From RBG-16-34-14 sp963798865 (GTDB lineage: Bacteria; Bacteroidota; Ignavibacteria; Ignavibacteriales; Ignavibacteriaceae), in the NCBI GenBank assembly GCA_963798865.1, contig CAWCVZ010000038.1:1-64000 (forward strand): DNA of 64,000 bases. Reading direction: 5' to 3'. Below the pieces are notes generated by a model. That model saw nothing but the letters and a program-made list of their open reading frames with translations, was not told where the DNA came from and made no database searches. A program made the position numbers and the translations under genes. Below, one piece after another: positions 47,602 to 57,704 of the stretch. How positions within the stretch are numbered: the first letter of the stretch is position 1; every line of letters starts with the position of its first letter.

Positions 47602-49344
47602 TTAAATTTTTACTTCTTCTTTGTTGGATTTTTTTGTAAAAAAATCCTGTCGTTGATGATAGTAACCTACAGCAAAATGTGATTGGTCATTTAATGCAAG
47701 ATTAGTTGGAAATGATTCAATTTCAGCAACAACCTCACCAATTAAACCTTCAAAATAAACTTTTCTTCCGGGGCTTAATTTTTTTAAGTGTGAGTTTTTC
47801 AAGCTCAACAAACGTGGGAATACAGTGATAGGACTGCTTGATGCAGCACCATAATATCTATCTCTTATAGTTGCATTTATACCTGGATTAGCTTCCTCTT
47901 GTATTTTTTCCAATACTGCAAAAAGTCTCCCCATGCGGTAAGCAACATTTGTGTTTGTTAGGTCGAGTGACATAGTAAACTCCTTAATATTTGTTTTTTG
48001 AATTCTTTGATAACGATTAAAATATGCTTTTATAATAGCTGCACGAGTACGATTGATATTTTGTTCCGCTCTTATTCTACGTATACATTGTTGGAGCAGA
48101 GTTCTTGGATATTGTGTCCCATCAATTATACTTTCGATGACAGCACCTGCAAGATTAGGAGGGACGTTTTCCATTTTATACTGAAGTGCTGTAGCAGACA
48201 GGATTTGATATAGGCTCAAATATTTAACATCATTAGGACCTTTATCTATCTCAAAATCATCAAAATGTTTTTTAATGTTTATTCCAAACTCTTCAATTGA
48301 TGGTGTTTTCCAAAAACGAATAGAAATTCTTGCAGCGTTTGGAGCAAGGCCAAGAATAAAGAAGTGATTTGTTTTAGCATGAGGTAATTGACCAGTAAAA
48401 ATTGAATCTATAAATTTTTCAATCTTCTCAACACCTTTATCCGGATTGTCTTCTTCTGATTTCTTAAAACCAAATATTGCTGCAAATGCTCCTTCTTCTA
48501 TCGACATTTCTTCCGACTGTTTTCCAGACCAAAACAGAATAGTAGTATCGGATAAGATTTTCTTATTTGACTTGGAGTTTATTAAATATTTGAGAGCAGC
48601 ACTATAATTATTTTCAGCAATAATAGAGATTGGTGCATTATATGCTTGTTCTTTACCATAAGAATCAAAACCTGAATTTTTTTGAAAAGCTACAATTTTT
48701 ACGTTTTTATCTGATCCAGGTAAACGCAATTGAGAATTTAAACGTTTTGCAATTTGTTTTTCACCGGTTATTAAACAAGGGTATGTCTTTAACTTTTTTA
48801 TATCATCTTCTTCATATTTGCCGGAAAGAAATTCATTCTCTTGAAATTTTCTGATTACTTCTGAATCGGAGATTAATCCTGTCTTTCCATCAAGCTGGAA
48901 AGACATTCAACCACTTATCTTAAAACATTCTTCCCAATTTTGGTGTTGAGTTAAAGAATGAATTTGATTTGTTGCATAAAAAAGGAGGACTGAGTTTATT
49001 CCAGTTTCTTTCTTCACCATGTCAGGCAAAGACTTTAATTTTTCAACAAAGGCTTGATTGTAATTTAGCGCCTTTTTTAATTTTTTTTCGTCTTTGCTGA
49101 AACCTAAAACATATTCAAGCTTATCCCATAAAAAATTCGGATATATTTTTGAACCTGCTCGTATTACTGCTTTTGGTACAAAATAAGTTTTTCCTCTTTT
49201 GTTCTCACGTTTATTTTGTAAATCAATAAATGTTCCTTTTTCATCAATAAGGATGATGTAATCAAGTTCTTCAATTTCATAACCAATAGGAGAATGAATA
49301 GATAGTTTTCTTTCATAATAATCATATAAAGCTTTAAGTATCAT
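47602..49344 (-). pseudogene. cas8c: Cas8c (Csd1), split by an in-frame TGA
   Basis: Codons 1-145 (49344-48907) and a 434-codon part (48906-47602) are in the same frame, separated only by TGA directly followed by ATG (ISG-stop-MSFQLDGK). Together they have the length of Csd1 (about 580). The first part has LKALYDYYERK and TYFVPKAVIRAG. The second has LDGKTGLI, FFILGLAPNAARISIRFW and LFAVLEKIQEEANPGINATIRDRYY (in parts). Cas8c recognises the PAM and contributes the small subunit by internal initiation. Here a nonsense change, readthrough or reinitiation must be considered. Confidence 0.88.
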
Positions 49345-50102
49345 TTTCTAATCTCCTCGCTTGTATAAGGGGGTATTTCTACAATGCCACTATTTATTTT
49401 CGCCTGGAAAAACATTGGCTTGGGATCATTCAAATCACTAAAGTCCATATCATAAAGCATAAAACCGAGTTCTCTTGTTTCATCAATCGTATGTGCGGGA
49501 TTGGTTTCAAAATCTTTTATCAATTCAAAATTGCAGGTAAACTCCCGTGTACCAAGGTAAGGTTGGTTGAAGCATTGGCCCTTTGTTGCTCTTCGTTCAA
49601 ATATTGCTAGATATTTTCCCGGATTTTCGTCTTTCCTGTAAGTGTCATCTCTTTCTTCCAAATTTTTAATTTCTTGCAGCATAAAATCTCTTTCTTCCGG
49701 ATCCCAAAGAAATCCCGGAATAGCTTTATGATTATTATTTTTTCTTTCTGCAACCGGTATAAATTCTAGAATTGCAAAGAAACGATATCTTACATCTCGA
49801 AGAAAATAACCCGCTCGTTGAAGCCTGTTGTTTTCTATAATAATTCCATTTGATCTATCCGAAGCGACTGCACTAACTTCATTCCTTCGTACAGAAATCC
49901 ATTTAATAGGGTTTAATATTTCAATTTTAATTGGATGCCAACGAATTGCGGGTTTCCAAAATATGGATTCAAAAACCGCACGTACTGCTGAAGGTGTAGG
50001 GATATCATAGCTTACTCTTTCTACCTTCATTTCAGGTCTGGTAAAGCAAGCATAGTCACTCCAAACCTCAAGGCAAAATGGTTTATGGTTAAGATTGTTC
50101 AT
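49341..50102 (-). CDS. cas5: Cas5 (Cas5d), crRNA-processing subunit of type I-C
   Basis: The 253-residue protein has CLEVWSDYACFTRPEMKVER at the N terminus, YDIPTPSAVRAVFESIFWKP (about residues 28-47) and YLGTREFTCNF (about 181-191), typical of Cas5d. In type I-C this protein cuts the repeat to make crRNA because Cas6 is absent; no cas6 is seen here. It overlaps cas8c by ATGA. Confidence 0.93.
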   Translation of the reverse strand: MNNLNHKPFCLEVWSDYACFTRPEMKVERVSYDIPTPSAVRAVFESIFWKPAIRWHPIKIEILNPIKWISVRRNEVSAVASDRSNGIIIENNRLQRAGYFLRDVRYRFFAILEFIPVAERKNNNHKAIPGFLWDPEERDFMLQEIKNLEERDDTYRKDENPGKYLAIFERRATKGQCFNQPYLGTREFTCNFELIKDFETNPAHTIDETRELGFMLYDMDFSDLNDPKPMFFQAKINSGIVEIPPYTSEEIRK

Positions 50103-50158
50103 ACATATTTCCTCCTGTATTTTATGTAAATATTTTGTCCCTAAAGGGAAATTAACGT

Positions 50159-52460
50159 TTAAATTACCGTATCACCAGTTGTCCAATCATTATCGTGACA
50201 AATAATTCCCAATCCCTTTTTATAAATTATTGGATCTGTCTGAATCCAATAACCATGTATGTTTGATATGTAATTGTTTTTTAACAATTGCTTAAAACAT
50301 TGTTCGTTAATATTAACTATATATCGCTGTAACTTACGCAATAAAAATTTAGAAGGACCGGCATATTTAAGTTGTTCAATTAACGGTGCATTATTTTTTT
50401 CTGTTTTATCACTTTCATATTCAACAATTATACTGTACTGAGTAGTTGAATTAATCATATTAAATTTTTCTGCGAAGGTTTTGAATTGAAAATTAAAATC
50501 ATCTGCATCTCTTACTAAGTGACTGTAAAAATCAACTTCGTCAAATGAATTGAGATTGGAATAAAGATATTTAAAATATTCCGAAAAGAGGCTTGGTGTA
50601 AATTCTGTGTTAGGATTATTTCGAATAATAGCTTTACCTGCATCTTCGCATTTTCTTAGAAACCCAGAATGAGAAGGTTTGGGAGGAATGAACACAACTA
50701 CTTTTCCTGGTTCATTCAGTTTGTTTTCCCGATTACATCTTCCAGCAGCTTGTACAATAGAATCAATCCCTGTTAATGCACGGTAGACAACAGGGAAATC
50801 AATATCAACACCCGCTTCTACAAGCTGCGTACTTATAACCCGAATCGGTTCTTTGTTTTTTAACTTTAATTTCATTTCTGAAATTAATTCACTTCTTTCT
50901 TCACCACACATAAATCCGGATAGATGGATTGTTCCTTCAGGGCATAAGTGAATGTAACAGTCGACAATCATTTCTTTGATTTACAATACAAAGAACCTGT
51001 TGATAATCTTTCAATTCCTTTGCAATTTCTTCCCAGACTTGTGGTTCATTTAATTCTCTCGGTAAAATAAAAGTTACTCTTTTAAATTCTGCAGCTAATT
51101 TATCTGGATTCTTTATTATTTCGGTAACATTTTCAAGCCCATCAATAATATTTGTAGCTGAACCAATCTTTCCTTTGAGAGCTGGTTGAGTAGCGGACAT
51201 TAATACAACAGTAACTCCAAAGTAATTAACGAGCCCTTTTAAGACACTCAAAATTGGTAGTAAATATTCTGTGGGAATCATTTGTGCTTCATCTAAAATT
51301 ATAACGCTGTTAACAATGTTATGTAATTTTCTGCAAGCTGAAGTCTTATTTTTGAAAAGAGATTCAAATAGCTGGACATTTGTTGTTACGATAATAGGAG
51401 CATCCCAGTTTTCTGATGCTAAACGGTTCTTATTTGTGTCCTTATCGGGAACAAGATTGCTGTGATGTTCAACTACTTGATCATCTCCAAACAAAAGTTT
51501 TCCCTCTTTTATTCTCTTTTTTATCTCTTCATCAATGTCAGTACCATATTTGAAGACTTTTGAAGTTTGTTCAATTATGCTTGTATAAGGTAACGCTACT
51601 ATAATTCTTTTTTTGTCATACCTGATTGCATGTTCAAGAGCAAATGCCATTGAGGAAAGCGTTTTCCCTCCACCGGTAGGAACTGTTAAGGAGAAGAATC
51701 CCGGTTTGAGATTAGCATTTTCTCTACATCGGTTGAGAATTTCATTTCTCCTATTGTTTAATTCACTACCTGATTTTTTTTCTAATATATAAGTATCAAA
51801 ACTTTTCTTTAGCTGAGCCAAAGACAAATAATCACCCCTGACTTTTTCATCCATATAAGATTCGGTATCAAGAAAATCAGCATCAACTAAACAAGAAAAA
51901 AGCATTCTGATCCATAGATGAATATATTCATTAGAATTTTTATCTGAATTATTTTTGATAACCGGGATTGATTTAGGAAGTTCTTGTTTAAGGAAGGTTT
52001 TTGCTTCATCTATATCTTTAATATTTTCAATTTCAGTTAAGCGAAGGTTTCCTTCTTCATCGAACAATCTAATATCAAGTTGTGCAGACCAATCCGGCAA
52101 TCCTGAATGATGTCCCGCAATTATGTATGCTAACAATTTCCCAAACTTTGTGTTTTTGAATTTCTCAAAAATGGATATTGCTCCTACCTGACTATGATTT
52201 GGTCTGCCTGTATATCCTTCAATATGCGCTTCTTCATCATAATAACCAGTTTCTTTTCGTAGATACTTCTGCCAGTCAGGATTAAATTTTCCGAGATCGT
52301 GCAAGTACCCTGCTAACTCAGCCCAATCCTTGTTCTCAAATTCTGAAGCAAATATACCGGCTTTTTTAGCTGTATCATTCAGATGTTTTTTCAAAAGATG
52401 CGGTACTTCCCATATGCCGTCTCTATTTTGTTTTATATGCGCAATAAATTCATTTTTCAT
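50159..52460 (-). pseudogene. cas3: Cas3 nuclease-helicase, one frameshift
   Basis: The first frame (52460-50937) carries the HD nuclease (LHDLGKFNPDW about residues 53-63, NHSQVGAI, AGHHSGLPDW) and helicase motifs PTGGGKTLSS (about 262), ILDEAQMIP (about 390) and SATQPAL. The second frame (to 50159) continues PEGTIHLSGFMCGEERSELI, VISTQLVEAGVDIDFPVVYR and IVQAAGRCNRE. The break is at a CCC run near 50940. Everything needed for a Cas3 of about 760 residues is present once the frame is restored. It is the first gene of the operon. Confidence 0.9.
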
Positions 52461-53240
52461 AATTTACCATTAAATATTCCTTCGGCTGGTCAGTCCCAAA
52501 CTATAAGATTGTTTTTTAGGAAGATTTAAATAAAGCTTTATTTTAAATCCTAAAAATTAATATAACATCATTTTGAATTAATGTATATCTCACCCTGGTT
52601 CATAATTACAATTGAAGAATGCCGTAACTCTGTAAAAGTATATTTCAAATTATAAAATATTTTAATTAGATGCATAATTATTTTTGTATCACAATCCCAA
52701 AAGTATAAGGACCTTCTGAAGGTAAACCTCATACCAGATCGAGTTGTTGCATAAACTTTTCTGGTAGAGAAGGAATAAAGATTACAAAATTACAATCCCG
52801 CAAGCAGGACAGGAATTAATGAAAAAATGAGGATGGTGAGATGATTTAAAGTTTAGATTCCAAATTCTTGATACTAACCTCCGGTTGTTAAATCGGATAA
52901 CGGACTCCAGACGCCGGACAATTTGAAAAGCATGAAGAAAACTGATTGAAGGATTATGGCTGAATGTTTGGAATGCATGGTTTGTATGTCCGGGAAGCCG
53001 ATAAATCGTAAATTTTGGTAATCCTAAATTGCTGTTAGATTATGCGGTTTGGGAGGTGGACAGATTGGACGGAATTTTTGGTGATTTTTATTTGCGATTG
53101 AAAAAGGGGATTAATTGTGTCCAAAGTGTCCAAATGATGGAAGGCGGACAAAATTGCAAATGACAGAACAAATTTAAAATATTCAAATTCAAAATATAAA
53201 GCGCTTTAAAAAAAGTCATTGAGTCATTGGTCATTTATAG
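52461..53240. other. Gene-free stretch upstream of cas3
   Basis: This contains the cas operon promoter region. At 53087-53150 it has the block GGGGATTAATTGTGTCCAAA followed by GTGTCCAAA, which recurs at 58585 and 62353. At 53214-53262 it has GTCATT word repeats. I see no gene. Confidence 0.5.
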
Positions 53241-53789
53241 TCATTGGGTCATTGGTCGTTTGATAGGTTGGATGGCTGGATGGGTGAATGGAGTTGTTGG
53301 ACTATCTGTGACTAATTTGGGTTTTCTGTTTCCAAAATATTTTTCCGCCATTGATTTAGTAAGTACGATGGAATAAGGGACCTTCAATGCGGTTTTTATA
53401 TTACCTTTCAGGAGGTGAAAATCAAAGATATCAAAAAATGACGGGTCGGTTATTAAAATCCCATCTTCATCAGATTGTAAGCCGCCGGATTTTACTATTG
53501 CGCCTTTTTCTATAAAACGAACATAGTTTTCTACTTCATGGAAATCTGTCTTTAGTGCTTTCGCCAGCGGCGGAGCTGTTACTGCCTGGGTAAATGTTTC
53601 TAAAGGGGTTGTACTTTTTGAAACTATACGAACAATCCTATCGGCTTTTGAATTGAAAGTGTCATAATTTAATTCGTCTTGAATCCATGAAGCAATAAAG
53701 ATAATGCAGTTAAAGCTGTCGAAGCTGCAGCCCAAAACAAACAATGCCGATTTTATTAAATAAATTTTATGTTTAGAAAAAATTTTCAT
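53241..53789 (-). pseudogene. Fragment of a MacB-like ABC transporter permease
   Basis: The readable part has IIFIASWIQDELNYDTFNSK, then ADRIVRIVSK, APPLAKALKTDFHEVENYVR and DPSFFDIFDFHLLKGN, with YSIVLTKSMAEKYFGN. This is the N-terminal membrane segment and periplasmic core of MacB/FtsX-type permeases. It ends abruptly after YFGN, about a fifth of the way through a normal protein, in low-complexity sequence. The first membrane segment also looks shifted out of frame. It is a dead fragment. Confidence 0.6.
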
Positions 53790-53794
53790 AGCAG

Positions 53795-53895
53795 AACTAA
53801 CTTGAACAAGATACTTGAACGAAGCCAACAAACTTGAAAATTGCAATAAAGTTGGGAAGTTTAAAGCTGTCGGCTTGAGCAGCAGCTTGTTAAGC
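53795..53895 (-). other. attC-like site after the protease gene
   Basis: Read on the minus strand, it starts with GCTTAAC (a perfect RYYYAAC core) and CTGCTCAAGCCGAC, and ends near CAAGTTAGTT. The stop codon of the protease gene (53890-53892) lies inside the first core, a common arrangement in integron cassettes. Confidence 0.5.
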
Positions 53896-54692
53896 AAACT
53901 TGTTAATTATTACAGAATATTTATTTGAATTAATTTTTCTTAATAAATCAAATAATACTTTTATCTTGGTAAATCGAATATATTTTGAATGTAGAAATGA
54001 TATCTCCACACCAATAAGTTTTAATGAATTTTCAACATTCCATATTTTCGTATCAACATTTTTATAATTCCAAACGCCACTTCCGCTTATTCCTTTTAAA
54101 TTTGGGGAGTCAATCTCTTTTCCTTCTACATTGAATCCTTTTTTTCTATATGATAATAATTTTTCTATTTGTGGTTTAGAAAGTTCGTCTGCTGTTGGAT
54201 TTGGATATAAATTTGTATGAATATAAAAAGGTGTAGAAGAAATTTTAAATCTGTGGCTTTTGTAAAATTTTCAGAGCTTATGTAACCGTATAAAATAAAA
54301 TCATCGTTCAAAATATTTAATGAAATTGAATTATCCGAAATGAACGAATAATTCCTTTTTAGATTTTGTAATATTTCTTCACTTTTAATCCTAATTAGTG
54401 AAATATCAAATTCATCTTGTTCACAATCATAACTAAATACAGTGCTGTCATTTAAAGGTAATATATCGCTTTCATCTTTTATATTTAATGGAATTCCAAA
54501 ATTGTTAGGATTTTTAGGAATATCATCAGTAACGTGTTTTGCTGAAAGGATGAAATGGTCATCTAAAATTTTTAATAATGTTCCGCAACCGTGAATAGAA
54601 GCTGTTTCATTATTTTCAGCTATAAATGGTATTGAACATTTCTTTAGATATTCTGTAATAGCGATACTTTGTATTTTGTCTATTTCATTCAT
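53890..54692 (-). pseudogene. Trypsin-like serine protease, one frameshift
   Basis: The first frame has GCGTLLKILDDHFILSAKHV, carrying the catalytic His (about residue 53), and EFDISLIRI, with the Asp (about 93). After a shift near 54240 the second frame has PTADELSKPQIEKLL and GISGSGVWNY, carrying the catalytic Ser, and ends NKYSVIINKFA. All three triad residues are present once joined. There is no signal peptide, so it would act in the cytoplasm, as do several defence-linked proteases. It lies between two attC-like sites. Confidence 0.6.
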
Positions 54693-54703
54693 ACTGTTTG
54701 CCT

Positions 54704-54782
54704 AGGAGTTGCGGTTAAGCTGCTGCCCTAAACAATAATGCCGAATGCGAACTCGCAGTCAGCTTGAACCGCTGGTAAGCTA
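54704..54782 (-). other. attC-like site between the protease gene and the tRNA-like element
   Basis: On the minus strand it reads GCTTACCAGCGGTTCAAGCT at the start and GGCAGCAGCTTAACCGCAAC near the end. This resembles the GTTCAAGC...GCGGCTTAAC inner boxes of classical attC sites. The outer cores are imperfect. Confidence 0.45.
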
Positions 54783-54789
54783 TTTTTGC

Positions 54790-54886
54790 GGTGGCAGAAG
54801 GAATTGAACCTTCTTCAACCCTTGGAGAACATTATCATAATAATAGTATTCGCCAAGGGGCTGCTTTACCATTAAGCTATACCACC
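54790..54886 (-). tRNA. tRNA-like element with an expanded anticodon region
   Basis: Read on the minus strand, the acceptor arms GGTGGTA and TGCCACC pair (one G-T). TA follows, then a D-arm GCTT-x-AAGC with a GG in the loop, and a perfect T-arm GAAGG-TTCAATT-CCTTC. In place of a 5+7 anticodon arm there is CCCTTGG...CCAAGGG enclosing about 27 nt that contain their own hairpin (ATTAT-TATG-ATAAT). No anticodon can be assigned. No CCA is encoded (GCA follows). The 5' 10 nt overlap the end of the HEPN-like gene. It may be a tRNA pseudogene, an interrupted tRNA, or a tRNA mimic carried in a cassette. Confidence 0.55.
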
Positions 54887-55749
54887 TTAAAAGCAAAATT
54901 TTCTAAATCACCATCTTGAATATCAAAGCCATATTCAACTTTCCAATATTTTGTAAATTTAGTTTTTATTCTATCTACTTTATGATTTTTTATGCTTTTT
55001 AAACTATTCACTTCGAATTCTTGATAAATAAATTCCAATATTTTTTGTCTATCTAAATTATTTAGAACGATACCATCAATTTTTGAAGCTAATTGTCTGA
55101 TTATAAAAAGTAAATCAAATAACTCCAGACGTTCAAAATAATCGATTTCCTTTCTTTTGAAATCAATGCAGTATCTTCCCTTATGAAGATGTTTATCCCA
55201 GTATTTATTTAGATTAGTTCCATTATTATTAATAATATCCAGTATTTTCCCTTGTGTGCCAACCGATTGATGTACAATCCGATTTCTTCTTAATCTAATA
55301 TAATCTAATGTTTTAATTTCTAATCCATCGAAAGAATTATTTAAGTCGATATTTAATCGGATAAATACCTTCTCAATCTTTAGGGTATCTTTAATATCAT
55401 CATCCGTTAAACCTTGATTTAATTCTTGTATAGAATCATCCAGATTTTGAGCGAATCTGTGTATATCAAAAAGATATCTTTCAAACATTGAATAGGACAA
55501 GAAATAAATACTTTTTAGAATCAATTGCTCTGCGTCCTCGTGCGAATTACTTAGATATTTCATTTCTACATTGAATTGTCTTGCAAATTTATTTGATTTA
55601 TATGCTTGAGTCGTCAATTCATTCTCATTATTTAAAAGTATGGATTTATTATCAACTATAAATTGTTCCCAAATAAACAAATAATGGGCATAGCTATCAT
55701 TTAATTTTGATAATTCTTTTTTTAATTCGAGTAGTATTTTAGTTTTCAT
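54877..55749 (-). CDS. HEPN-like protein of a cassette
   Basis: I chose the ATG at 55749 (MKTKILLELKKELSKLNDSY); the open frame extends to 55785 with unlikely residues. The helical protein of 290 residues has SYSMFERYLFDIHRF and RRNRIVHQ (about residues 154-161), an Rx4H HEPN-like motif, with further helices to the C terminus. Its stop codon lies inside the tRNA-like element. It could be an RNase effector, and a connection with the tRNA-like element is conceivable. Confidence 0.6.
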   Translation of the reverse strand: MKTKILLELKKELSKLNDSYAHYLFIWEQFIVDNKSILLNNENELTTQAYKSNKFARQFNVEMKYLSNSHEDAEQLILKSIYFLSYSMFERYLFDIHRFAQNLDDSIQELNQGLTDDDIKDTLKIEKVFIRLNIDLNNSFDGLEIKTLDYIRLRRNRIVHQSVGTQGKILDIINNNGTNLNKYWDKHLHKGRYCIDFKRKEIDYFERLELFDLLFIIRQLASKIDGIVLNNLDRQKILEFIYQEFEVNSLKSIKNHKVDRIKTKFTKYWKVEYGFDIQDGDLENFAFKVV

Positions 55750-55789
55750 AAAACAGCTAACATATTCATTAGACGCCTGAAACATCTAT

Positions 55790-56528
55790 TTTGTGTTTTC
55801 TTATATTGGAAAAATTTTTCTTATATCAGAAAATTTTTTTTTCTTATAATAGAAAACTTTACAAAATTTACTGGTAAGAAATGTCGTATTCATTTGCGCA
55901 ATTTTAACCCCAAAAGTCTTTATTGATGATTGAACTTAAATATATCTGTTATTATTAGCAAGTGCCGGGAGGGATTGTAGAATGATTGAAGATTGTCGAT
56001 TTATGATTTGAGCCAGAGTTTCGGCTGAGAGGATTGAGGATTTTGTTTTGTCCGGAAATTCTAAAAATCGTTTTTAAGGGGTGGATTTTTGAAAAGGCAG
56101 GGAAAGTATAAGCTCGATGTAAATTAAGGGGCTTAGAAGGGAAAAAATGGCCTCAAACCTACGCTATTTCGTAGGGAATTTTGGGGTTGAGGAGGGAATA
56201 ATCGGAACAAAACCAGGGGTCAGAAATCAGAGAATCGGAAGTCAGAGAGATCACAGAAGTCGGAGAAGGGAGAACGGGAAGACAGGAGACAGGAGTCCGG
56301 AAGTAGATTAGAAGATTTAAGCTTGAAGGATTGAAGATTTTTGAATGTAAGGAAATCCTGAAAATCAATTATAAAGGGTGGAATTTCGAAAAGGCAGAAA
56401 GGGAAAAATCAGAATTTAGATGAAACTTTCTGCCTCCATTATGTTCATTCCTTTATAAAAGATTCAATTGAAATTACAGGTAGTTGAGTATGTCTGTCGT
56501 TGCGGCTTAGTCCTAAACCTCTGGCTTA
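55790..56528. other. Gene-free stretch with repeats
   Basis: At 55797-55860 there are three tandem, partly palindromic units of about 21 bp around TTTTCTTATATNAGAAAA. The 130-bp element lies at 56055-56176 and a partial copy at 56344-56395. At 56218-56300 there are GTCAGA/GAAGTC purine-rich words. I see no gene. Confidence 0.5.
56055..56176. repeat. 130-bp dispersed element, copy 3
   Basis: It reads AAATTCTAAAAATCGTTTTT, GGGGTGGATTTTTGAAAAGG and ends CCTACG-CTATTT-CGTAGG. The T-run after the hairpin is lost (GGAATTTTGG). Confidence 0.55.
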
Positions 56529-56586
56529 GTCCAACAAAGGATTATGCATCAGCACGCTTCGGCATGAATCCCTTATAACGTTAGGT
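56529..56586 (-). other. attC site
   Basis: It is bounded by GTCCAAC and GTTAGGT, perfect RYYYAAC and GTTRRRY cores. Inside, AAAGGATTATGC pairs with GCATGAATCCCTT. At 58 bp it is short but within the known range. It lies 3' of the rhomboid gene in the sense of that gene. Confidence 0.75.
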
Positions 56587-56694
56587 AGTTTTTATTTTTA
56601 ACAGATTAAATAAATGTTTTTCGTTTTGTAAATAGAAATCTAATCCTAACCCAATTCCCAATCCAATTAATATTCCATCTCTTTGCTCTGGCAT
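56581..56694 (-). CDS. Possible 37-residue peptide ending in attC
   Basis: An ATG at 56694 opens a frame with DGILIGLGIGLGLDFYLQNE, a short hydrophobic stretch, and stops with a TAA inside the attC core. It may be the tail of a decayed cassette gene or a real membrane peptide. Confidence 0.25.
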   Translation of the reverse strand: MPEQRDGILIGLGIGLGLDFYLQNEKHLFNLLKIKTT

Positions 56695-56736
56695 AAATAA
56701 AACCAAATGGCTATGCCATTCGCTCCTAATAATTCG

Positions 56737-57402
56737 CTATTTTATCTGTGGATAGAGAGTAATTTGTCGGGTGTTTCTGCGAAGTAGTAAACCCAACATT
56801 GCACCAAACAATAATGCGGGGGCATGTCCATCTTCATAAAATACAAGTACGCTTGAACCGAATAGGACAGCTATGGGTATTAATATATATCCCTTTGGGA
56901 AGGTCTTTTGATTCAAGAGTATATACATCATCAATGAACCTGCAACGCCAAATAACGCCGTGGAGGAACCGCCTTTGCCAGCCGGTAACCCTCCGGGAGT
57001 TGTCTCCCAATAAAAGTTAACTATTTGTCCGACTATGCCTGTTGCAAAATAGATAAGCAAAACACTGCGACCATATAAACGTTCGGCAATAGGCACGAAT
57101 GATACGAAGAATAAACCATTAAATACGCATTGCCATATTCCCATGGGTTGAATGAAAAGTGGAGTGATCAACCGCCACACCTCACCTGATAGTAAGGCCT
57201 GTCTATTGCGATCCAATGCAGCAATTATTTCCGGAAAAAAAAATTGAAGGCTTGTTACTATGGTAGTTAGGGATAACAGGCTTACGCTTATCCAAAGATC
57301 TCTGAATTTTATTTCTTTTCCTTTGTATCTATAAAAGTTGCCTACAAAAAACATGCAGGGTGGAATCACAAATCCATTCACTATATAAAATATAATATTC
57401 AT
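56737..57402 (-). CDS. Rhomboid-family intramembrane protease
   Basis: The 221-residue protein has six or seven hydrophobic segments. The catalytic serine region is KGGSSTALFGVAGSLM (about residues 139-154, the GxS motif). The catalytic histidine follows in EDGHAPALLFGAMLG (about 189-203). GEVWRLITPLF is also typical of the family. Rhomboids cut substrates inside the membrane. It is the sole gene between two clear attC sites (57618-57704 upstream, 56529-56586 downstream) and is the best example of a complete cassette here. Confidence 0.8.
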   Translation of the reverse strand: MNIIFYIVNGFVIPPCMFFVGNFYRYKGKEIKFRDLWISVSLLSLTTIVTSLQFFFPEIIAALDRNRQALLSGEVWRLITPLFIQPMGIWQCVFNGLFFVSFVPIAERLYGRSVLLIYFATGIVGQIVNFYWETTPGGLPAGKGGSSTALFGVAGSLMMYILLNQKTFPKGYILIPIAVLFGSSVLVFYEDGHAPALLFGAMLGLLLRRNTRQITLYPQIK

Positions 57403-57617
57403 CTTCGATTTACTCTATTGTTTGTCACATAATTGAGGGCTTCGATTTCTACAGTTCTGAAGTATAAATGCGTTTATTCGTCACATAGGCATTGCTACCA
57501 ACCATTTGGCGCATAAGCCGCAGCCCAGAATTACAATTTAGTATTATTGAATAATGTTTATAACCAGAACAAACTTACTTAAAAGAACTACGCCGAACAA
57601 AACTACCGAATCGGAGC

Positions 57618-57704
57618 GTCTAACCCAAAAATCTCACAAATGCAGAGTGCGCCAACCTTGACTCGACGTCAAGTTGAGGCAGAATCTCGCTGTGCTTGTT
57701 AGGC
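57618..57704 (-). other. attC site, canonical cores
   Basis: On the minus strand it starts GCCTAAC and ends GTTAGAC, both perfect cores, 87 bp apart inclusive. The centre folds (CAACTTGAC with GTCAAGGTTG around a CGA loop). This is the most convincing attC of the window. Confidence 0.8.

Noticed and set aside
48880..48930. Recoding of TGA as a sense codon in this organism
   Set aside because: TGA ends other intact genes here, for example the helicase gene at 12679, so a changed code is unlikely.
54790..54886. Normal functional tRNA with a named isotype
   Set aside because: The anticodon arm is abnormal and no anticodon can be placed.
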